DNA of 64,000 nucleotides from contig DATLJS010000055.1 in NCBI GenBank assembly GCA_035538795.1, positions 1 to 64,000 of the forward strand, read 5' to 3'. This DNA comes from JAJZGK01 sp035538795 (GTDB lineage Bacteria; Pseudomonadota; Alphaproteobacteria; Rhodospirillales; Magnetospirillaceae). A program made the position numbers and the translations under genes. The notes below the pieces were generated by a model. The model made no database searches. It saw only the letters and a list, made by a program, of their open reading frames with translations, and was not told where the DNA came from. Shown one piece after another: positions 1-8,182 of the stretch (within the stretch, counting starts at the first letter, position 1; every line of letters begins with the position of its first letter).

Positions 1-222
1 CAACTACCTAATCGTACGCGGGCACATCCATCAGCGATAAATCTTTCCCCCGAAGGGCGTATGCGGTATTAGCAGCAGTTTCCCGCTGTTATTCCCCACT
101 GATGGGCAGTTTCCCACGCGTTACTCACCCGTGCGCCACTAAGGCCGAAGCCTTCGTTCGACTTGCATGTGTTAGGCATGCCGCCAGCGTTCGTTCTGAG
201 CCAGGATCAAACTCTCAAGTTG
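1..222 (-). rRNA. rrs: 16S ribosomal RNA, 5' end (partial)
   Basis: The reverse complement begins with the conserved bacterial 16S start (CAACTTGAGAGTTTGATC), followed by the CTGGCTCAG and GAACGCTGGCGGC signatures and the GTGAGTAACGCGTGGG motif. About 222 nt are present and the rest lies beyond the left edge. The short V1 hairpin (AAGGCTTCGGCCTT) is typical of Alphaproteobacteria. The exact mature 5' end is uncertain by a few bases. Confidence 0.97.
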
Positions 223-375
223 ATTGGCTGATCTAAAACCAGCCTAACGGAGTGCTCGTCCAAGCCACTTCACATAACGTTAGAGCGTACTCTTTACGAG
301 ATGCGGAGGACTCAGGCGAAACGTCCGTCGATTACGAACATCTCGCCGCCTGCGCATCCCTTCCATCGTCTTCAC

Positions 376-387
376 TTGTAAAAGAGC
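376..387 (-). promoter_or_regulatory. boxA-like antitermination site in the rRNA leader
   Basis: The minus strand reads GCTCTTTTACAA, one mismatch from the rrn boxA core GCTCTTTAACAA. It lies between the promoters and the 16S gene, and just downstream of a boxB-like hairpin, as in rrn leaders. NusB/NusE binding is inferred from the family, not shown. Confidence 0.65.
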
Positions 388-390
388 TCA

Positions 391-404
391 GAGGCCGGAA
401 CCTC
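391..404 (-). promoter_or_regulatory. boxB-like hairpin in the rRNA leader
   Basis: The minus strand can form a GAGG/CCTC stem with a 6-nt loop (TTCCGG), immediately 5' of the boxA-like element. The order boxB then boxA matches rrn leaders. The stem is only 4 bp, so the call is moderate. Confidence 0.45.
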
Positions 405-445
405 CGCTCCCAACATGTCGCTTGCGCTTCACTCGGGAGGCCGGG

Positions 446-474
446 CTTATACCGCTGCTCGGCGTCGCGGTCAA
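446..474 (-). promoter_or_regulatory. rRNA promoter nearest 16S: TTGACC-17-TATAAG
   Basis: On the minus strand a -35 TTGACC (469-474) is separated by exactly 17 bp from a -10 TATAAG (446-451). It is the most 16S-proximal of four promoter-like pairs with identical spacing, so it should define the shortest leader, starting near 438. Confidence 0.7.
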
Positions 475-548
475 TACTCTTTTTTCTCTCCCCCAAACCG
501 TCCGGCGTCGCCGCCGTCCCGTCCAGGCCGCCTTTCAGCGGAGCGCGG

Positions 549-577
549 TTTCTACTAGGTTCAATACCCGGCGTCAA
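549..577 (-). promoter_or_regulatory. tandem rRNA promoter: TTGACG-17-TAGAAA
   Basis: A minus-strand -35 TTGACG (572-577) and -10 TAGAAA (549-554) are separated by 17 bp. The flanks (AGCGGTTGAC before and AGTAGAAACCGC around the -10) are shared with the promoter at 663-691, which suggests that one arose by duplication of the other. Confidence 0.7.
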
Positions 578-662
578 CCGCTTTTTTTCGATTTGTTTCA
601 GAAGCTTAAAGCCCCTTCCTCAAACCTCCCGCCAAAACCCGTAGACCCCGGCGGAGCCGCGG

Positions 663-691
663 TTTCTACTGCCTTACTCAAACAGTGTCAA
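663..691 (-). promoter_or_regulatory. tandem rRNA promoter: TTGACA-17-TAGAAA
   Basis: A consensus minus-strand -35 TTGACA (686-691) lies 17 bp from a -10 TAGAAA (663-668). The AGTAGAAACCGC context is the same as at 549-577. Confidence 0.75.
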
Positions 692-773
692 CCGCTTTTC
701 TTGATTTAATTTCAACAGGATAAACTGTTTTCCTCAAATCCCCCGCCGCGCCTTTCGGTGCAGCGGGAGGCGG

Positions 774-802
774 TTTGTATAAGGATGACGGAAGGGTGTC
801 AA
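774..802 (-). promoter_or_regulatory. distal rRNA promoter: TTGACA-17-TACAAA
   Basis: A minus-strand -35 TTGACA (797-802) lies 17 bp from TACAAA (774-779). An alternative -10, TATACA, would give a 15-bp spacer. It sits just beyond the 3' end of the amidotransferase gene. A GC-rich hairpin (about 743-767, GAAA loop) lies in its early transcribed region and may instead end the amidotransferase transcript, although no U-tract follows. Confidence 0.55.
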
Positions 803-833
803 CGGGATTCGTGAAAATCTTTGCAGATTCTTT

Positions 834-2744
834 TCAAACGAACTCTACGCCCGTCTGTTCAGCCCAGCGAATCAGGTTGAGCCAACGCCACATTTCCCCG
901 GGCATCTGGCCGCTGGCCTTGGCTTGCGCCCATTGCCCGCGCATCACCGTCTGGTTCAGCAAGGGCACGGCTTTGGCGGCCTCGCTCTCCAGCACCCGCT
1001 CCACCCAGGGGGACATGGCGGTCAGCCAATCCGTCTGAGGCGTGGCGAAGCCGATCTTGTCGCGCCGGTCGAGAACGGCATCGGGGACGATTCCCCGCAT
1101 GGCGGCGCGAAATACCGCCTTGGTGGTGCCTTGGGCGTCGATCAGCAGATGTTCGGGCAAGGAGAAAATGAATTCCACCAGCGGCGTGCATAGAAAGGGC
1201 ACCCGGCTTTCCACCGAATGAGCCATGGAATTACGGTCGCCATAGCGCAGCAACGCCGGCAGGCTGCGCTGGGCGAAACTGTCGGCCAGGGCCGCCTTCA
1301 AAACCTGCCTACCCGGACGAGGCAGGGCTTCAGCCAAACTGGCGCCGCGCGCTTCGAACCAGGCGGCGTTCAGCCAGGGCGGATCCAGCCGTTCCCCGAC
1401 CAGACGCCGCGCCGGGGCCTGAAGCCCGGACGGCAACAGCCAGCGTCCGGCCTTCAACAAGGTCGAACGCCCATAAGGTCCAGTCGCCGCCAGGAAGGAT
1501 AATGCCTGTCCCAGCTTGCCCGCCTTGACCAGGCTGGCCAGCCGGGCGGCATAAAACACCGGATAGCCGCCCAGCATCTCGTCGGCGCCCTGGCCGTCCA
1601 TAGTGACCTTGATGCCGGTCCGGCGGGCCAGCTTATAGACGTGATACTGCGCCAGGATGCTGGTGGAGCCGAAAGGCTCGTCCTGAGCGGCGATGATGGC
1701 GTCCAGGTCGTTCACCAGCTCGGCGGGGCTTAAACGGATCTTGTGAACGGTGCTGCCGGACTGGGCGCCCACCAGATCGATCCACTTTTCCTCGTTCAGG
1801 CGGTCATCGGCCGCCGTATAGGAAAAAGCGTGGATGTCCAGGCTGTCGCCTTGCAAGGCCCGCATGGCCATCACCACCGCCGAAGAATCGATACCCCCCG
1901 ACAAGGCCGCTCCCACCGGCACGTCGCTGCGCAGATGCAGCCGCACGGCGTCGACGAACAGATCGCGCAAATGGGACGCCGCTTCGTCGAAGCCGATATC
2001 GAGGGTCTGGACCCGCAGCGACCAGTAACGGCGCGGCACGATCTCCGGATTATCCAGATCGATCTCGGCCCAATGGGCGGGCGGCAAACGCTTGACCCCA
2101 TCCAGCAAGGTGTCCTCGCCCTGGTCGGTAAAGCCGAGGCGCAGGTAATTATAAACCCCTTGCGCCGCCACCTTGCGGGCCGCGCCGTGCAATTGCCGCA
2201 GCGCCTTGATCTCGGAAGCGAAGGCCAGAACGTCGCCGGTGCGGGTCCAATAGAACGGCTTGATGCCGAAAGGATCGCGGGCGACGAACAGCTTGCGGGC
2301 GGCCTGATCGAACAAGGCGAAGGAAAACATGCCGATCAGGCGGGGCAGAACCGCCGGCCCCCACTGGATCCAGGCCTTCAGCAACACCTCGGTATCGCTT
2401 TCCGAACGAAAACTCCAGCCAAGGGAAACCAACTCGGCGCGCAGTTCCAGGTAATTGTAGATTTCACCGTTGAAAACGACAGCATGGGCGCCGTCTTCGC
2501 TGAACATGGGCTGCCAGCCGGAATCGCCCACATCGATGATGGCCAGACGGCGATGGGCGAGAAACAGCCGCGACGGCCCCAGCGCCTCGGCCTGATGGCC
2601 CGCGCGGGGTGCGCTCTCGCCGTCCCAGCCCAGAAAGCCTTCGCCATCGGGGCCGCGATGGGCGATGGCCCCGGTCAGGGATGCGATCAGGGCGGGGTCG
2701 AGACGCCGCCCGCCAAGCCCCAGAATGCCGGCCAGACCGCACAT
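834..2744 (-). CDS. AsnB-type glutamine-dependent amidotransferase
   Basis: This 636-residue protein has the class II glutaminase/asparagine synthetase layout. The N-terminal nucleophile is Cys2 after Met removal (MCGLAGI), the glutaminase motif FNGEIYNY is at about 91-98, and the ATP-pyrophosphatase loop SGGIDSS is at about 282-288. The family moves ammonia from glutamine to an adenylated carboxylate, classically aspartate. In polysaccharide loci, homologues such as WbpS amidate sugar uronic acids. It is the last gene of a minus-strand run with two glycosyltransferases and an epimerase, 4 bp after the GT stop, with GGAGGG before the ATG. A glycan amidation role is therefore inferred from context; true asparagine synthesis remains possible. 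Confidence 0.88.
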   Translation of the reverse strand: MCGLAGILGLGGRRLDPALIASLTGAIAHRGPDGEGFLGWDGESAPRAGHQAEALGPSRLFLAHRRLAIIDVGDSGWQPMFSEDGAHAVVFNGEIYNYLELRAELVSLGWSFRSESDTEVLLKAWIQWGPAVLPRLIGMFSFALFDQAARKLFVARDPFGIKPFYWTRTGDVLAFASEIKALRQLHGAARKVAAQGVYNYLRLGFTDQGEDTLLDGVKRLPPAHWAEIDLDNPEIVPRRYWSLRVQTLDIGFDEAASHLRDLFVDAVRLHLRSDVPVGAALSGGIDSSAVVMAMRALQGDSLDIHAFSYTAADDRLNEEKWIDLVGAQSGSTVHKIRLSPAELVNDLDAIIAAQDEPFGSTSILAQYHVYKLARRTGIKVTMDGQGADEMLGGYPVFYAARLASLVKAGKLGQALSFLAATGPYGRSTLLKAGRWLLPSGLQAPARRLVGERLDPPWLNAAWFEARGASLAEALPRPGRQVLKAALADSFAQRSLPALLRYGDRNSMAHSVESRVPFLCTPLVEFIFSLPEHLLIDAQGTTKAVFRAAMRGIVPDAVLDRRDKIGFATPQTDWLTAMSPWVERVLESEAAKAVPLLNQTVMRGQWAQAKASGQMPGEMWRWLNLIRWAEQTGVEFV

Positions 2745-2748
2745 GGAC

Positions 2749-3891
2749 TTAACCCTCCGTCAGGGTGGCGATGAGATCGGCGGTCTGATTGGCCCGATGC
2801 TGCCAGGAATGCTCGGTCCGCACCACATGGCAGCCGCGCCGTCCCATGGCCTTGGCCTCGTCCGGATTGGCCGCCAGTTCGGCGACGGCTTCGGCTAAAG
2901 CCTTGGGATCGTCGGGAGGAATCACCAGACCGCAGGCGTGGTCGCGGATCAGGTCGGCCTGCCCGGGAAAATCGGTCACCACTGCCGGCACTCCCGCCGC
3001 CAGGGTTTCGAACAGCTTCAGCGGAAACAAGCCGGTGCGGGAACGCCCGTCGGGATCGCTGATGGCGACGATGCCGCTCAGCGAACGGGCCACCAGACCG
3101 GGCAGCACGTCATAGGGACGATAGCCCATGAACACCACCGCCTGATTGCGCTGGGCGGCGGCGGCGACCTTGTCGCGCTCCTGGCCGTCGCCCACCACCA
3201 CCAGCCGCACGCCCTGAGGCCATTCCGGCCGTTCGACGGCGGCCAGCATGTTACCGACTCCGTGCCACTTGGCCAGACCGCCGAAAAAGATGACGTAGGA
3301 TCCCTCCGGCACCTCGCACAACGCCGGAGCGTCGGGATTGAACAGATCGACATTGGCGCCGTTGGGAATCACGGTGATCCGGTCGTGACCGCTTTCCTGA
3401 CGCAGCCAATCGCCCAGTTCCTGGGTGACCGGCAGCAAACGGCTGCCCCAGCGGTACTGGCTTCGCTGCAACACCCCGAGAATGCCCGCAAAAGAACGCA
3501 GCCAAGGGTAAGTGACCATGATGTCCTGATAAGGTCCGTTGACCTCGTGCAGGATCGGCGTTCCCGTCAGCCTGGCCCACAAAGCGGCCATCACCGCCAT
3601 GAAGTGGCCGCGCACGTAAATAACGTCGCCCCGGCGCAAGGTGGCGATCAGGGCCAGTTGCAGACGCACATATTCCCACATGCGCCCGGCTACACCGGGC
3701 TTGACCTTGGCATCGGTATAAGAAGGACGGAACAGCACGACCTCGTGGCCGCGGCGACGCAGACCGGCGATGATTTCGCTGACATGAACGTGGGACGCCT
3801 GCCCCACCCGCGGCGCCTCCAAGGTCAGATACAGCACCCGCGCCGGCTTACGGCCTGCCGCACCCTGCGCATGTCCTTGTTCCGTCATCAT
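2749..3891 (-). CDS. GT4-family glycosyltransferase
   Basis: This 380-residue GT-B protein has an N-terminal acceptor domain (starting near VLYLTLEAPRVGQASHVH) and a C-terminal nucleotide-sugar domain. The C-terminal domain carries the GT4 pattern FPLKLFETLAAGVPAVVTD, including the ExxxxxxxE-type region that contacts the donor. It probably transfers a sugar to a lipid-linked oligosaccharide on the cytoplasmic face. The start codon is one of two adjacent ATGs (3891 or 3888) behind a weak GGA ribosome site. It is followed after 4 bp by the amidotransferase gene, which implies co-expression. Donor and acceptor cannot be read from the sequence. Confidence 0.85.
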   Translation of the reverse strand: MMTEQGHAQGAAGRKPARVLYLTLEAPRVGQASHVHVSEIIAGLRRRGHEVVLFRPSYTDAKVKPGVAGRMWEYVRLQLALIATLRRGDVIYVRGHFMAVMAALWARLTGTPILHEVNGPYQDIMVTYPWLRSFAGILGVLQRSQYRWGSRLLPVTQELGDWLRQESGHDRITVIPNGANVDLFNPDAPALCEVPEGSYVIFFGGLAKWHGVGNMLAAVERPEWPQGVRLVVVGDGQERDKVAAAAQRNQAVVFMGYRPYDVLPGLVARSLSGIVAISDPDGRSRTGLFPLKLFETLAAGVPAVVTDFPGQADLIRDHACGLVIPPDDPKALAEAVAELAANPDEAKAMGRRGCHVVRTEHSWQHRANQTADLIATLTEG

Positions 3892-3967
3892 TTTTTCCGT
3901 TGAGCCGGTCGTTTTGTCAAAAGCGCGTTCACCATAGCCGATCGCATCCCGCCCGTCATCAGGCCGC

Positions 3968-4900
3968 TTACGAGGCTTTCAGACCCTTGGCGACATGGGC
4001 GACGGTCCGCTCCAACCCGAGCTCCAGCGGCACCGAAGGTCGGAATCCGGTCAAAGCTTCCAGCTTGGCAGTGGAGCCCAGGCAGGTCTCCACCTCGAAG
4101 GCTTTGCGTTCGGGCGGCACAGGGCGGAATTCCAAAACCGAGCGCCCGCCGGTCAACCGGATCACCGATTCGGCCAGGGTGCGGATGGAATGGGCGTGGC
4201 CGGTGGCGACATTGACCACCTGACAGCCGGAAGCGGCGTCGGCGGCCCGCAGAACCGCTTCGGCCACGTCACCGATATAGGGAAAATCGCGACTTTGGCT
4301 GCCGTCGCCGTTCAAGATCAGCGGTTCGCCGGTCAAGCCCTGGCGGATGAAACGGGGAATCACCAGCCGTTCATCCTGTTTCGGACCATAGACATTGAAA
4401 ATGCGCAGAGAAACCGATTCCAGGCCACTCTCTTCCCACTGCGACCCAAGGTAAAGTTCGTTGAAGCGTTTGGCGACGGCGTAATTGGAACCGGGGGCCA
4501 CCGCCGTTTCCTCATCCATCAGACCGGCGGCGTTGCCATAGACCGCCGAGGACGAGGCATAAACCACCTTGCGGCAGCTTTCCGCCAAAGCGGCGGAGCA
4601 GACGGTTTCCAGAGCGCGCTCCTCGATCTGCATGGTGCGCACCGGCTCACGGGTGTAATGCTCCACCCCCACCAGCGCGGCGAAATGATAGATGCGCTCG
4701 CACCCCTCTGCGGCGGCGCGCACCGCCGCCAGATCGGTGGCGTCGGCCTCGACGGGGCGCAGCCGCTCGATCACCGCCGCGTCCAGGCATTTGCCCGACA
4801 GACGCAAATCGAGCGCCACCACGTCGTGACCGGCCTCGACCAGAGCCGTCGCGACATGGCTGCCGATGAAACCGGCTGCGCCGGTAACCAGAACCCTCAC
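3968..4900 (-). CDS. NAD-dependent sugar epimerase/dehydratase (extended SDR)
   Basis: This 310-residue extended short-chain dehydrogenase has a Rossmann GxxGxxG (GAAGFIGSH, about 7-15), SSSAVYG (116-122) with the catalytic Ser, and Tyr140-x3-Lys144 (YAVAK). The family acts on UDP- or dTDP-sugars as a 4-epimerase, dehydratase or reductase. The start is GTG at 4900, with AGAGGAA about 8 nt upstream. It lies between two glycosyltransferase genes on the same strand, so a sugar-nucleotide supply role in this glycan cluster is likely. The precise substrate is not determined. Confidence 0.85.
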   Translation of the reverse strand: MRVLVTGAAGFIGSHVATALVEAGHDVVALDLRLSGKCLDAAVIERLRPVEADATDLAAVRAAAEGCERIYHFAALVGVEHYTREPVRTMQIEERALETVCSAALAESCRKVVYASSSAVYGNAAGLMDEETAVAPGSNYAVAKRFNELYLGSQWEESGLESVSLRIFNVYGPKQDERLVIPRFIRQGLTGEPLILNGDGSQSRDFPYIGDVAEAVLRAADAASGCQVVNVATGHAHSIRTLAESVIRLTGGRSVLEFRPVPPERKAFEVETCLGSTAKLEALTGFRPSVPLELGLERTVAHVAKGLKAS

Positions 4901-4913
4901 CTGTCGTTCCTCT

Positions 4914-6041
4914 TCATTGGGCCATCACCTTCTTATAAAGCCCCATGTGGTCGCGCACCACCATGCGCTTGTCAAAGCGAGCCTCGGCGCGGGCACGGGC
5001 GGCGGTTCCCATCCGGCGGCGCAAACCGCCGTCTTCGGCCAGACGGATCATCGCCTCGGCCAGGGGCCGGGATTGCCGGACCGGCACCAGAATGCCCTGC
5101 ACGCCGTCTTCGATGGCTTCCCGGCAGCCTTCCACGTCGGTGGTGATCACCGGCCGGCCGCAGGCTTCCGCCTCCAGCAGCGCCTTGGGCATGCCCTCGC
5201 GGTAGGACGGCAACACCGCCACGTGGGCGTCGCGCCAGATGGCGCCGATATCGGTGCGGTGGCCCAGCCATTCCACCAGCCCTTCGGCTTCCCAGGCGCG
5301 CAACTGCTCCTCGGTCAGGCAACTGGGATTTTCCCGGTCGGTGCCGCCGACAAGGCGCACCACCGCCGCCACGCCGCGACTTTTGACCTGCCGGGCGGCC
5401 TCCACCAGCTCGACGATGCCTTTGTCCTTCAGCATGCGGCAGACGCAGGCGAACGCCACCGGCGGCGCCACGGGCTCGGGCGTTGCACTCAAAGCCTCGA
5501 TATCGACGCCAGAACCGGGGATCAGCAGCAAATGATCAGCCGCCACCAGCCCTTCCGCCAGAACCAGTCTTTGATCGTCCTCGTTCTGCACGATCAGATG
5601 CCCGCCCCGCCCCTTGATCAGCAGAGACAAAGCCGTAGTGATGATCTTGCGCAGAATCCACAAATGCGAACGGCTGCCGGTGAACAGATAACCGAACCCG
5701 GCCACCGCTCCCACCGTGCCCCGCACTCCCGCCAAAAAGGCGGCAAGATGCCCGTACAGAAGCGGCTTCATGGCCACGCAATGAAGGACGTCGGGATGCA
5801 AGCCGCGCAGCATCCTCCAGATGGCCCATACCGTCTTGGCGTCGCGCAGGGGATTCATGCCGCCCCGGTCGAAGGGAATAGCCTGGAATTCCAATCCCGC
5901 CGCCTCAAGCTCGGCTCGGCGGCCGTTGTCGCGGGCGGCGACGACCACGCGCCAACCGGCATCCCGGGCGGCTTCGGCCAGCGGCATGCGGTGCGAAAGA
6001 AAGGTCCAGTCCTCGGTGACCAGAAAAACGATTGTCGGCAT
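4914..6041 (-). CDS. GT4-family glycosyltransferase
   Basis: This 375-residue GT-B glycosyltransferase has an N-terminal region (LVTEDWTFLSHRMPLAEAA) and a C-terminal donor domain with SYREGMPKALLEAEACGRPV, the GT4 E-x7-E region. It resembles enzymes that add GalNAc or related sugars to undecaprenyl-diphosphate-linked saccharides (PglA-like). It is the first gene of the minus-strand glycan run, downstream of a promoter-like element at 6090-6117, and is followed 13 bp later by the epimerase gene. Substrate specificity is inferred only. Confidence 0.85.
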   Translation of the reverse strand: MPTIVFLVTEDWTFLSHRMPLAEAARDAGWRVVVAARDNGRRAELEAAGLEFQAIPFDRGGMNPLRDAKTVWAIWRMLRGLHPDVLHCVAMKPLLYGHLAAFLAGVRGTVGAVAGFGYLFTGSRSHLWILRKIITTALSLLIKGRGGHLIVQNEDDQRLVLAEGLVAADHLLLIPGSGVDIEALSATPEPVAPPVAFACVCRMLKDKGIVELVEAARQVKSRGVAAVVRLVGGTDRENPSCLTEEQLRAWEAEGLVEWLGHRTDIGAIWRDAHVAVLPSYREGMPKALLEAEACGRPVITTDVEGCREAIEDGVQGILVPVRQSRPLAEAMIRLAEDGGLRRRMGTAARARAEARFDKRMVVRDHMGLYKKVMAQ

Positions 6042-6089
6042 GGCGGCTCACGGAACGGATCGCAGGATCGGGATGCGGCAACGCCAGGC

Positions 6090-6117
6090 ACTATAAGAGA
6101 ATTCGCCGGCGAAACAA
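6090..6117 (-). promoter_or_regulatory. predicted promoter for the minus-strand glycan operon
   Basis: The minus strand has TTGTTT (6112-6117), a 16-bp spacer and TATAGT (6090-6095), about 50 bp upstream of the first glycosyltransferase start. The -10 matches 5 of 6 bases and the -35 is weak. It lies in the divergent 152-bp gap facing the UDP-sugar dehydrogenase gene. Confidence 0.45.
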
Positions 6118-6193
6118 TGTTTGCCCCGCCCTGTTGCTTGACAGGGGCAATAAGCCCGAGGAAAGTGCGGCTGTATTTTTCGCTGGAGTTTCC

Positions 6194-7468
6194 ATGCACG
6201 CTTCTCGCATTGCCGTGATCGGTCTTGGCTATGTCGGCCTGCCGCTGGCCGTGGCGATCGCCCGCCATTATCCCACCGTCGGCTTCGATATCGACGAAGG
6301 CCGCATCGCCGAGCTGCGCCGCGGTCACGACCGCACCGACGAGGTCGACACCGACCGCCTGCGCTCGACCACTCTGGTCCTGACCGCCGGCGCCGACGAC
6401 ATGAAGGGTGCCGACGTCTTCATCGTCACCGTCCCCACCCCCGTCGATCAGTGGAACCAGCCCGACCTGACGCCGGTGCGCGCCGCTTGCCAGACCGTCG
6501 GCAAGGTGATGGGCAAAGGCTCCATCGTCGTGTTCGAAAGCACCGTCTATCCCGGCGTCACCGAGGACATTTGCGGCCCTCTGCTGGAACAGGCGTCAGG
6601 CCTGAAATGTGGCATCGACTTCTTTCTGGGCTACAGCCCGGAACGCATCAATCCCGGCGACCGCGAACACACCGTCGACCGCATCACCAAGGTCATCTCG
6701 GGTCAGACTCCGGACGTGACCGAAGTGTTGGCCCAGGTCTACGGCGCCGTGACCACCGGCGGCGTGTTCCGCGCCTCCAGCATCAAGGTGGCCGAAGCCG
6801 CCAAGGTGATCGAGAACGCCCAGCGCGACATCAACATCGCCTTCGTCAACGAAGTGGCGCTGATTTTCCAAAAGCTGGGTATTTCCGTCCACGACGTGCT
6901 GGACGCCGCCGGCACCAAATGGAACTTCCTGAACTTCAAGCCGGGTCTGGTGGGCGGCCACTGCATCGGCGTCGATCCGTTCTATCTGGCGGAATGCGCC
7001 AAGGCCCACGGCCACCACCCGGAAATCATCCTGGCGGGACGCCGCATCAACGACGGCATGGGCCCCTATGTCGCCGACCGCGTCGACGAGCAGCTTGGCA
7101 TGAGCGGCAAACCCGCCCGCATCCTGGTGCTGGGCCTGACCTTCAAGGAAAACGTGCCGGATCTGCGCAACACCAAGGTCGTCGACATTATCGCCAAGCT
7201 ACAATCCAAGGGTCATCAGGTGGAAGTCCACGATCCCCTGGCCGACCCCGACGAAGCTAAGCAGCATTACGGCCTTGAGCTGAAGCCCAGCCTGCAGGGC
7301 GCGGCCGGCTACGACGCCATCCTGGGCGCCGTGCCCCATCACGCCTATACCGCCTTTACGCCGGAAACCTTTGCCACCCTGGTGCGTCCGGGCGGTTTGG
7401 TCGCCGACATCAAGGGCATGTGGCGCGGGCTGGCCCTGCCGCAGTCCCTGCGCTTCTGGCAACTGTAG
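6194..7468 (+). CDS. UDP-N-acetyl-hexosamine 6-dehydrogenase (TviB/WbpA-like)
   Basis: This 424-residue protein belongs to the UDP-glucose/GDP-mannose dehydrogenase family. The NAD-binding GLGYVGLP is at about 10-17, YSPERINPGD at 147-156, and the catalytic Cys257 lies in GGHCIGVDPFYL. The YSPERINPGD variant is typical of TviB/WbpA/WbpO-type enzymes, which make UDP-GlcNAcA or UDP-GalNAcA by two NAD-dependent oxidations. The ATG at 6194 is chosen because the Rossmann motif follows at the usual distance; an upstream in-frame extension has no family match. It would supply uronic acid for the adjacent glycan genes. The pgl gene starts 5 bp downstream. Confidence 0.9.
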   Translation: MHASRIAVIGLGYVGLPLAVAIARHYPTVGFDIDEGRIAELRRGHDRTDEVDTDRLRSTTLVLTAGADDMKGADVFIVTVPTPVDQWNQPDLTPVRAACQTVGKVMGKGSIVVFESTVYPGVTEDICGPLLEQASGLKCGIDFFLGYSPERINPGDREHTVDRITKVISGQTPDVTEVLAQVYGAVTTGGVFRASSIKVAEAAKVIENAQRDINIAFVNEVALIFQKLGISVHDVLDAAGTKWNFLNFKPGLVGGHCIGVDPFYLAECAKAHGHHPEIILAGRRINDGMGPYVADRVDEQLGMSGKPARILVLGLTFKENVPDLRNTKVVDIIAKLQSKGHQVEVHDPLADPDEAKQHYGLELKPSLQGAAGYDAILGAVPHHAYTAFTPETFATLVRPGGLVADIKGMWRGLALPQSLRFWQL

Positions 7469-7473
7469 GCTCC

Positions 7474-8118
7474 ATGGCGCTTCGGCGCTTCTCCGGCATC
7501 GGCGTGTTGGCCCAGGCTTTGGCCGAACGGACCGCCGCCCTGCTGGATCAAGCCGTCTCCCGACGGGGCCACGCCATGCTGGCCCTGTCCGGCGGCTCGA
7601 CGCCCCGCCAATATCTGCCGCCCCTGGGAAAATCGTTCCATTATTGGAACGATGTCGACGTGCGCCTGATCGACGACCGCTGGGTGCCGTCCGACCACCC
7701 CGATTCCAACGAAGGCATGGTGCGCGCCCTGCTGCCGCAGGCCCGGCTGACCGGACTGGTCAACGACGCCGGCGATCCGCAAGCCGGTCTGGCCGCGGTG
7801 AAGCGCAGCCTGCAATCCTGCGCCGAACCCTGGGACGTGGCTCTGCTGGGCATGGGCCCAGATGGACACGTCGCCTCGCTGTTTCCCGGAACCGGCGCGC
7901 TGGAAGATCCCGATCCCTTCTGCACCGCCGTGATGACCGCGCCCCTGCATCCGCGCATCAGCCTGTCGGCAACGGCATTGCGGCGTTTTCGCCATCCGCT
8001 GCTGATCATCACCGGCGAAGAGAAGCTGGCTGTGCTGGAACGGGCCGAGGCGGACGGGCTTCCCGCCGCCTTGCTGCTGGAAAGGGGCGAGGCGCTGGAA
8101 ATCTTCTGGGCTCCGTAA
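7474..8118 (+). CDS. pgl: 6-phosphogluconolactonase
   Basis: This 214-residue protein belongs to the glucosamine-6-phosphate isomerase/6-phosphogluconolactonase fold. It has LALSGGSTPRQYL near the N terminus, LIDDRWVPSDHPDSN, and ALLGMGPDGHVASLFPG, the signature of DevB/SOL-type lactonases. It hydrolyses 6-phosphoglucono-1,5-lactone in the oxidative pentose phosphate and Entner-Doudoroff pathways. The ATG at 7474 lies 5 bp after the UDP-sugar dehydrogenase stop, so the two are probably co-transcribed. No zwf or edd gene is nearby, which is unusual. Confidence 0.9.
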   Translation: MALRRFSGIGVLAQALAERTAALLDQAVSRRGHAMLALSGGSTPRQYLPPLGKSFHYWNDVDVRLIDDRWVPSDHPDSNEGMVRALLPQARLTGLVNDAGDPQAGLAAVKRSLQSCAEPWDVALLGMGPDGHVASLFPGTGALEDPDPFCTAVMTAPLHPRISLSATALRRFRHPLLIITGEEKLAVLERAEADGLPAALLLERGEALEIFWAP

Positions 8119-8182
8119 TCGGTTGCGTTCAACGCTCACCCTGCCGATAGTGCCGGGTGGTTTTCAGCTTGGGGCGAGGTGC

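Larger units (their letters stand above)
223..445 (-). other. rRNA operon leader
   Basis: This is the transcribed spacer between the promoter nearest the 16S gene and the mature 16S 5' end, about 215 nt. It holds boxB-like and boxA-like elements (listed separately) and a small hairpin just before the 16S end (GGCTG...CAGCC on the minus strand) that may contribute to RNase III processing. No protein-coding gene is supported; the short open frames here have no recognisable product. Confidence 0.7.

Noticed and set aside
1743..2774. Long plus-strand frame opposite the amidotransferase
   Set aside because: Antisense shadow of a well-supported gene; composition is skewed and no domain is recognisable.
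6130..6165. TTGACA upstream of the UDP-sugar dehydrogenase gene
   Set aside because: No -10-like hexamer lies at 16-18 bp, so a promoter call is not supported.
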